Shown here: positions 59,896 through 64,000 of the stretch, in pieces
How the letters are laid out: the number at the start of each line of letters is the position of its first letter
How positions within the stretch are numbered: position 1 is the stretch's first letter
Source of the DNA: Bacteroidetes bacterium UBA1935
GTDB taxonomy: Bacteria > Bacteroidota > Bacteroidia > Chitinophagales > Chitinophagaceae
DNA length: 64,000 nucleotides
Direction of reading: 5' to 3'
NCBI GenBank assembly: GCA_002337045.1
Contig: DDFF01000008.1
Location: forward strand, 310,001-374,000
Notes under the pieces: generated by a model
The model's input: only the letters and a program-made list of their open reading frames with translations
The model's database searches: none
What the model was told of the DNA's origin: nothing
Program-made: the position numbers and the translations under genes

Positions 59896-59914
59896 TAAAA
59901 AATCTTTAGAGATG

Positions 59915-59922
59915 CAAAGTTA
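59915..59922 (-). promoter_or_regulatory. -7 box TAACTTTG of fabH
   Basis: The minus strand reads TAACTTTG 19 nt before the fabH ATG, so fabH can be expressed independently of fabG. Confidence 0.52.
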
Positions 59923-59924
59923 GT

Positions 59925-59967
59925 GGAATTTGGTATTGGGTAGGAAGTAGGCAGGAATTTGGTATTG
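59925..59967. repeat. 14-bp direct repeat in the fabG-fabH spacer
   Basis: GGAATTTGGTATTG occurs at 59925-59938 and again at 59954-59967. The second copy overlaps the left arm of the inverted repeat. Confidence 0.7.
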
Positions 59968-60023
59968 AGCACTGTTTAAATTAGTTTTTTTCTAATTCTT
60001 GTCCTGAACCCCAAATTCCTGCC
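59950..60023. repeat. Inverted repeat (stem-loop) between fabG and fabH
   Basis: GGCAGGAATTTGG (59950-59962) and CCAAATTCCTGCC (60011-60023) form a perfect 13-bp stem. Inside it AATTAG/CTAATT (59979-59984/59992-59997) forms a second stem capped by seven T. It lies downstream of fabG on the minus strand and could stop or attenuate fabG transcripts. Confidence 0.65.
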
Positions 60024-60029
60024 GGTATT

Positions 60030-60776
60030 TTATGTACACATAGCGCCACAGGCATTGATAACCTGTCCGCTAACGTAGCTGCTCATGTCTGATGCCAGAA
60101 ACAGTGCCACGTTTGCTATTTCTTCAGGCTTGCCAAAGCGCGCCAGTGGTATTTTTTCAAACCATTTCTCCGCACCACCGTCTTTAAGGTAGTGTGTCAT
60201 GTCTGTTTCTATAAAGCCCGGTGCTATGGCATTGCAACGTATGTTGCGGCTGCCCAGTTCCTGTGCTATACTCTTTGTAAAGCCTATGATGCCCGCTTTT
60301 GATGCCGCGTAGCTGCTTTGCCCGCCATTGCCCTCTACGCCTACCACACTGCTCATATTGATGATGCTGCCTGCGCGTGCCTTCATCATTGGTTTTATCA
60401 CCTGGCGCGTCAGGTTATATACAGATTTCAGATTGGCCTGCATTACATCGTCCCACTGCTCGGGTGTAAGGCGTAGTAGCAGGTTATCTTTAGATATACC
60501 GGCGTTGTTTACACATATATCAATGCCGCCAAAATCTTTCATTACATCGTTTGCCAGTTGCTCAGACGCTGCATAGTCTGCCGCGTTGCTTTTGTAGGCT
60601 TTGGCGTTAACACCGTAGCCTTTCAGTTTTGCCTCTAGTGCCTGTGCTTTCTCGTCGCTGCTGAGGTAGGTAAACGCTACATGCGCCCCATGCTCTGCAA
60701 ACTTGATAGCGATAGCCTCGCCAATGCCACGGCTTGCACCGGTAACGAGGGCTACCTTATTTTCTAATAATTTCAT
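60030..60776 (-). CDS. fabG: 3-oxoacyl-ACP reductase FabG
   Basis: FabG reduces 3-oxoacyl-ACP with NADPH in fatty-acid synthesis. The 248-residue SDR protein has the Rossmann motif TGASRGIG (about residues 14-21), NNAGISKDNL, the catalytic Ser in INMSSVVGVEG and YAASKAG (Tyr/Lys, about 155-159). The C-terminal end (VSGQVINACGAMCT) is slightly unusual in having two Cys where most FabG proteins have VDGG. fabH follows on the same strand. Confidence 0.93.
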   Translation of the reverse strand: MKLLENKVALVTGASRGIGEAIAIKFAEHGAHVAFTYLSSDEKAQALEAKLKGYGVNAKAYKSNAADYAASEQLANDVMKDFGGIDICVNNAGISKDNLLLRLTPEQWDDVMQANLKSVYNLTRQVIKPMMKARAGSIINMSSVVGVEGNGGQSSYAASKAGIIGFTKSIAQELGSRNIRCNAIAPGFIETDMTHYLKDGGAEKWFEKIPLARFGKPEEIANVALFLASDMSSYVSGQVINACGAMCT

Positions 60777-60925
60777 CAGAAAGGTGGATTTGTGCCGCTA
60801 AAGTAATAATTATCGGGGATTTGGGTAAGTATCGGTTCTATATTTGGCTGAAAACATCAACAATACCAGACCGCCAATAATTGTTTCCGCATTTAGCTTT
60901 ATTTTGACACCCGAAGATTAGTAAT

Positions 60926-61498
60926 ATGGAAATGTATAAGGCTGCACTCGCATCTATACAAGCGGTATGTGGTTTCAGCAGTGCAGAACTGGATATGATT
61001 GCGGGCATCATGCAACTGGTACACTTTCCTGCAGGCGAGTTATTGCTGAAGAAAGGAGAAACAAGCCTGATTATGTATTACCTGCATAATGGCAGTGCGC
61101 GCCACTACTATATACACGAAACCGATGATATAGATAATGATATAACCATCGGGCTGTATACACCCGGTGTATGGGTTACAGACCATTTCAGTTTTACATC
61201 CAGGCAGCCTTCCAGAAACAATATTGTGGCTTTTGAGGATTGCGAACTTGTGGCACTGCATGTGGAAAGTGTACACAATCTGATAGCAAAATCGCAGGCC
61301 TTTCTGAAATTGGGTATGATGTTAAATAAAGTACAGCTTACAGACCATTCCCAAAGCCTGCTATCTGCAGAAGAAAGATATCTTGATTTGCTGAACAACA
61401 ACCCGCAGATAATACAAGCGTTCCCACTGAAGTATATTGCCTCGTATCTGCGCATCACCCCCGAAACCATCAGCCGTATACGCAGCAGGATAAAATAG
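60926..61498 (+). CDS. Crp/Fnr-family transcriptional regulator
   Basis: The 190-residue protein has a cyclic-nucleotide-binding-like beta-roll (about residues 25-120; VHFPAGELLLKKGE, HNGSARHYYI). A compact C-terminal helix-turn-helix follows (YLDLLNNNPQIIQAFPLKYI, then SYLRITPETISRIRS). This short form is common in Bacteroidota and lacks Fnr-type cysteines. The ligand is unknown. A membrane protein gene follows 82 nt downstream and may be its target. Confidence 0.9.
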   Translation: MEMYKAALASIQAVCGFSSAELDMIAGIMQLVHFPAGELLLKKGETSLIMYYLHNGSARHYYIHETDDIDNDITIGLYTPGVWVTDHFSFTSRQPSRNNIVAFEDCELVALHVESVHNLIAKSQAFLKLGMMLNKVQLTDHSQSLLSAEERYLDLLNNNPQIIQAFPLKYIASYLRITPETISRIRSRIK

Positions 61499-61580
61499 TT
61501 TGTTCATCTGCTCATTAATTGATTTGTGTCAAGTGATGATGCAAATGTGGCAAGGTAGTATTGCAAAAAACTATTGCAAT

Positions 61581-62210
61581 ATGAATGAAAATACCCGAAA
61601 AGGTGGTTGGTTGCTGATATGTGGCAGCCTGATGTGTGTTGTAACAATGGGCCTGCATCCCGCAGGTGGCGATGCCCTATACCTGAGTAAAATGGCCCCT
61701 GTATTTATGGCAACACACTATCTGGCTATTATTGCCCTGCAGATACTGATAGTAGGTTTTGTAAACGTAAAAAGGTTGTTGCGAAGCGATACTGCGTTTG
61801 TATTTACCATAACAGGTTTTAGCGCGGCTATAGTAGCAGGTGCAATAAATGGTATAACATTACCGTTGTTTGCTTCCAAATATCCCGCACCGGATGCCGA
61901 ACAGGAGCGTATGGTGTATGTAGTAATCAAGTATTGCCTGACGCTGAACAAAGCATTCGATTATGTAATGATAGGCTCGCTATGTGTGGCGATTGCAATG
62001 TGGTCTGTAGCTATACTGCAGCAAAAGTTAAAAGCCGTATGGGTAGCCTATGCGGGGCTGCTGCTCAGTTTTTTGATTGTAGTAAGCTTTATGGCAGGGT
62101 TTGTTTTCACAAGCCTTTCCGGCTTCAGGACGTTATCTGCCGGGCTTATTATATGGCTGATATTATTGGGTACTGCAATGGTGCGAGGCAAGTTGCACGA
62201 TAACAATTAG
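61581..62210 (+). CDS. Polytopic membrane protein of unknown function
   Basis: The roughly 209-residue protein starts at MNENTRKGG (61581). The frame is open up to a point just after the Crp gene, but upstream residues look non-coding. Six or so hydrophobic segments are visible (GGWLLICGSLMCVVTM, HYLAIIALQILIVGFV, AIVAGAINGITLPLF, YVMIGSLCVAIAMW, YAGLLLSFLIVVSFM, AGLIIWLILLGTA). I recognise no family. It follows the Crp/Fnr regulator and ends at a strong hairpin. Confidence 0.78.
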   Translation: MNENTRKGGWLLICGSLMCVVTMGLHPAGGDALYLSKMAPVFMATHYLAIIALQILIVGFVNVKRLLRSDTAFVFTITGFSAAIVAGAINGITLPLFASKYPAPDAEQERMVYVVIKYCLTLNKAFDYVMIGSLCVAIAMWSVAILQQKLKAVWVAYAGLLLSFLIVVSFMAGFVFTSLSGFRTLSAGLIIWLILLGTAMVRGKLHDNN

Positions 62211-62223
62211 TAATCCGTAGCAT

Positions 62224-62251
62224 AAAAAAAGCCCCGCATATGCGGGGCTTT
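62224..62251. terminator. Intrinsic terminator between membrane protein and cspA
   Basis: AAAGCCCCGCAT and ATGCGGGGCTTT form a perfect palindrome with a long A-run on the left. It is therefore strongest as the cspA terminator on the minus strand. Confidence 0.88.
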
Positions 62252-62273
62252 AAATGATAATGTCGATATGAAA

Positions 62274-62465
62274 TTAGATAACGCGAACGTTAACTGCATT
62301 TAAACCTTTCTGACCATTTTGTACTTCGTAAGACACACGATTGTTCTCACGAATCTCGTCGATAAGACCTGAAACGTGAACAAAAATGTCTTGACCACCT
62401 GCTGAAGGTGTGATGAAACCGAAACCTTTAGTTTCATTGAAGAATTTAACTGTACCTTCTTGCAT
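62274..62465 (-). CDS. Cold-shock-domain protein
   Basis: The 63-residue protein is a single CSD (CspA-like) RNA/ssDNA-binding domain with RNP1 KGFGFI (about residues 13-18) and RNP2 DIFVHVS (about 26-32). It starts MQEGTVKFFNETKG. It acts as an RNA chaperone. Two overlapping -7 boxes lie 25-40 nt upstream; the leader is shorter than the long thermosensing leader of E. coli cspA. Confidence 0.96.
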   Translation of the reverse strand: MQEGTVKFFNETKGFGFITPSAGGQDIFVHVSGLIDEIRENNRVSYEVQNGQKGLNAVNVRVI

Positions 62466-62490
62466 TGTATTTAACTTTTAAAATAAGGAA

Positions 62491-62506
62491 CAAATGTACA
62501 AAGATA
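62491..62506 (-). promoter_or_regulatory. Two adjacent -7 boxes of the cold-shock gene
   Basis: The minus strand reads TATCTTTG (62499-62506) and TACATTTG (62491-62498) back to back. Both match TAnnTTTG and suggest two start points or a strong promoter. Confidence 0.5.
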
Positions 62507-62558
62507 TTTTTAAATTTTGTAATTTATTTTTAAAAGCCTGTTTTGGGAGGTAATAAAC

Positions 62559-62635
62559 TAAAAAAACGGTGCCTGCCTCAGGGAAAAGTACATTAAGTGA
62601 GAGAGAGCTAACACATGTACCGGCAAGCATCCGTT
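62559..62635 (-). terminator. Long imperfect stem-loop after the lipoprotein gene
   Basis: On the minus strand AACGGATGCTTGCC (62622-62635) can pair with GGCAGGCACCGTT (62565-62577). The inner arms GTACAT/ATGTAC (62588-62593/62615-62620) can also pair, and a T-run follows (62559-62564). It may terminate the lipoprotein transcript. The loop is unusually long. Confidence 0.4.
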
Positions 62636-62709
62636 CTTGTGATGAAGATGATAGGGTTTGTTGCTAAGGACAAATAGCATTTGTCTAAATCACCCCGATT
62701 GCTATTCAA

Positions 62710-63147
62710 CTACTGAAATATGTATGGCAACGTACCGGATATAACCGTAGTGCCGCTGAATGTCTGGTCTTTTACAACCGTGCCGTCTACCAGAATCTTC
62801 ATTTGCACAGAGCCTGTACCTGCAGCATTAAAACCATAACCCAGATTATCGTAACGATTAACAGTACGAGTAATTTTCTTGCTGAATGGCAGTCTTACGT
62901 TGCTTGCGCTGCTGGTGCCACCGCTTTCGTTGGTATAGGCAATTGTGCTTACAGAGTCTATACCTGTTACTTTAGTAAGGGTATACTCAATGTTTACCGT
63001 CTTAGGATAGGCAGTTGGTGTTGGTGTAGGCGTTGGCGTAGGCGTGTTGTTGTTGCTGTCTTTTTTGCATGCTGCAAAGCCTGTCATCAAGATGGCAGCA
63101 CCTGCAATCGCAATCATGTTTTTCGCGTTCATTTTCATAATCCTCAT
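62710..63147 (-). CDS. Lipoprotein with Pro-Thr repeat linker
   Basis: The protein (145 residues from 63147; an internal Met at 63138 is equally plausible) has a signal peptide with lipobox GFAAC. A KKDSNNN spacer and a (Pro-Thr)5 linker follow, then a small, probably beta-sandwich domain (VNIEYTLTKVTGIDSV, GSVQMKILVDGTVV). It is expected on the periplasmic or outer leaflet of a membrane. No family assigned. Confidence 0.78.
   Translation of the reverse strand: MRIMKMNAKNMIAIAGAAILMTGFAACKKDSNNNTPTPTPTPTPTAYPKTVNIEYTLTKVTGIDSVSTIAYTNESGGTSSASNVRLPFSKKITRTVNRYDNLGYGFNAAGTGSVQMKILVDGTVVKDQTFSGTTVISGTLPYIFQ
63014..63043. repeat. Hexanucleotide tandem repeat in the lipoprotein linker
   Basis: Five 6-bp units of the form GTTGGT/GTAGGC/GTTGGC lie in a row and encode the Pro-Thr linker on the minus strand. 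Unit number could vary without breaking the frame. Confidence 0.75.
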
Positions 63148-63181
63148 TGTTTTTGTACTGTTTTGGGAGAAAGTATTTTGG

Positions 63182-63189
63182 CAAAACTA
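63182..63189 (-). promoter_or_regulatory. -7 box TAGTTTTG of the lipoprotein gene
   Basis: The minus strand reads TAGTTTTG 34 nt before the ATG at 63147. Confidence 0.45.
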
Positions 63190-63216
63190 TCTTCTATAAT
63201 TGTGCAAGAATTTGAC

Positions 63217-63777
63217 TTACGTCAATTTCCGTCTGATTCTGCTAAGTCTTTCCTGCGAAATACCCAGATAAGATGCCACGTGCGATAACGGTACCAGATT
63301 CAGCTTCTCGGGGTGTGTTTCCATCAGGCGCAGATAGCGTTCTTCTGCCGTCAGCGATATGGCTTCTATCAACCTGTTTTCTACAATGCCCAGGTAGTGT
63401 GTCAGCAAATCGTTCAGCATCTGTTCATGCTTTTCGTTGCCAAGTGTTTTAAATTCTTTATAGTCGCACACCAGTACTTCGCTGTCTCTTACAGCCTCTA
63501 TGGTATAGTTGTTGGGTATGCCGCTGAACAATCCCTGCGGGCAGCAATCAATATCGTCCTGAAAGGTGAAACCGATACCGTATTCTTTCCCGTTTACCAT
63601 CGTATAGCTTCTGAATACGCCACTGCGGATGTAGAAGAAGAAATTGGAATAGCTGCCATGCCTGATGATGGCTTTGCCCTTTGGTACCGTCATGGGTTTG
63701 CCTATGCGCAGTATAGTTTCGTACAGTGCGTTGAAGTTGGTATTGCCTTTGCTGATTGTAAACTCGGGACTGAACAT
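63217..63777 (-). CDS. Crp/Fnr-family transcriptional regulator
   Basis: The 186-residue protein has a beta-roll sensor (about residues 30-115; MTVPKGKAIIRHGSYSNFFF, YIRSGVFRSYTM). A C-terminal helix-turn-helix follows (HPEKLNLVPLSHV, then SYLGISQERLSRIRRKL). It is a second short Bacteroidota-type member, with only moderate similarity to the one at 60.9 kb. The ligand is unknown. The lipoprotein gene lies downstream on the same strand. Confidence 0.9.
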   Translation of the reverse strand: MFSPEFTISKGNTNFNALYETILRIGKPMTVPKGKAIIRHGSYSNFFFYIRSGVFRSYTMVNGKEYGIGFTFQDDIDCCPQGLFSGIPNNYTIEAVRDSEVLVCDYKEFKTLGNEKHEQMLNDLLTHYLGIVENRLIEAISLTAEERYLRLMETHPEKLNLVPLSHVASYLGISQERLSRIRRKLT

Positions 63778-63819
63778 ATCCTTGAGGTGTGTATTAGTAA
63801 TGCTTAAAATCTTGCAGTA

Positions 63820-64000
63820 TCAGAATTTGTAATTCCAGCTTAGCTGTCCGTGAAATGGTATTATATAGTCTGATTGAAAATCCTGTTCTATCATTTTGCC
63901 GCCACTCAGTACTATATCGCTTTTCATAAACGATATACCTGCTTCCAGCCCGTATCTGTAATTGCCGCCAGTGGGTGGTTCGTACCAGCCATCCTGTACT
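63820..64000 (-). CDS. C-terminus of an outer-membrane beta-barrel-like protein (partial)
   Basis: The minus-strand frame is open from the right edge to a TGA at 63820-63822, giving about 59 residues. Visible segments are DGWYEPPTGGNYRYGLEAGI, MKSDIVLSGGKMIEQD and the end FHGQLSWNYKF. Alternating aromatic/polar strands and a terminal Phe are typical of barrels inserted by BamA. The start and most of the protein lie beyond the window. Confidence 0.6.
   Translation of the reverse strand, partial: VQDGWYEPPTGGNYRYGLEAGISFMKSDIVLSGGKMIEQDFQSDYIIPFHGQLSWNYKF

Noticed and set aside
58816..59898. A 360-codon open frame opposite fabH
   Set aside because: It is fully antisense to a clear fabH and has low-complexity, Tyr/Cys-rich composition.

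Overview
The window is ordinary chromosomal sequence from a member of the Bacteroidota, most likely Chitinophagia. Several things point there. Promoters carry the Bacteroidota -7 element TAnnTTTG instead of a classical -10 box. IspG is the long form with an insertion. Family content is typical of the phylum: a BT_3928-like DoxX protein, DUF1599, DUF3109, DUF4834, short Crp/Fnr regulators, and lipoproteins with the signal ending in a Cys after TS or AA. GC content is moderate. I see no prophage, insertion sequence, integrase, CRISPR array or rRNA. There is one tRNA gene (anticodon CAT). No stretch longer than about 300 bases lacks a gene.

Layout: 1-3.3 kb holds the end of an FtsX-type permease, a GNAT/FemAB-like protein and grpE-dnaJ. 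3.3-6.4 kb holds a frameshifted metallo-beta-lactamase-fold gene, a divergent HxlR regulator/nitroreductase pair, the tRNA, a HAD phosphatase and a small DUF4834-like protein. 6.5-12.8 kb is the translation and transcription block rimP-nusA-infB followed by prfA. 12.8-17.3 kb holds a Wzz-like/O-antigen-ligase-like pair and ispG. 17.4-23.2 kb holds an alpha/beta hydrolase, a CBS protein, DUF3109, rpoN, alanine dehydrogenase and a TerB-like protein. 23.2-29.4 kb is the folD-queE-uppP operon facing nif3 plus a zinc-ribbon gene, then etfBA. 29.5-36.9 kb is more accessory: a Cys-rich small protein, an acyltransferase, an exonuclease/GIY-YIG fusion, a VWA protein, a GNAT-like protein and folP. 36.9-40.2 kb holds DUF1599, a BT_3928-like DoxX protein, an orphan OppB-like permease and a lipoprotein.

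40.3-44.1 kb is a phosphate-uptake locus (porin O/P, DUF47, PiT). Two arrays of 11-bp direct repeats precede its two promoters and look like PhoB/PhoP boxes. 44.2-50.6 kb holds a SWIM/SNF2 ATPase, a SurA-like isomerase and a TPR protein. 50.7-53.6 kb is a SulP-carbonic anhydrase cluster with a small exported protein, suggesting bicarbonate handling. 53.7-64 kb is a mosaic of small genes plus rlmN, fabH, fabG, cspA, two Crp/Fnr regulators, and the C-terminus of a beta-barrel protein at the right edge.

Regulatory reading: about 25 TAnnTTTG boxes can be placed in front of genes. In five cases the box ends exactly 4 nt before the ATG, which predicts leaderless mRNAs. The rimP-nusA-infB leader carries an intrinsic terminator just before rimP, which suggests attenuation. 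Many convergent gene pairs abut or overlap with no terminator between them. The most notable items are the phosphate boxes, the leaderless promoters, the rimP leader terminator and the homopolymer frameshift in the MBL gene. I did not find a clearly new multi-gene system.
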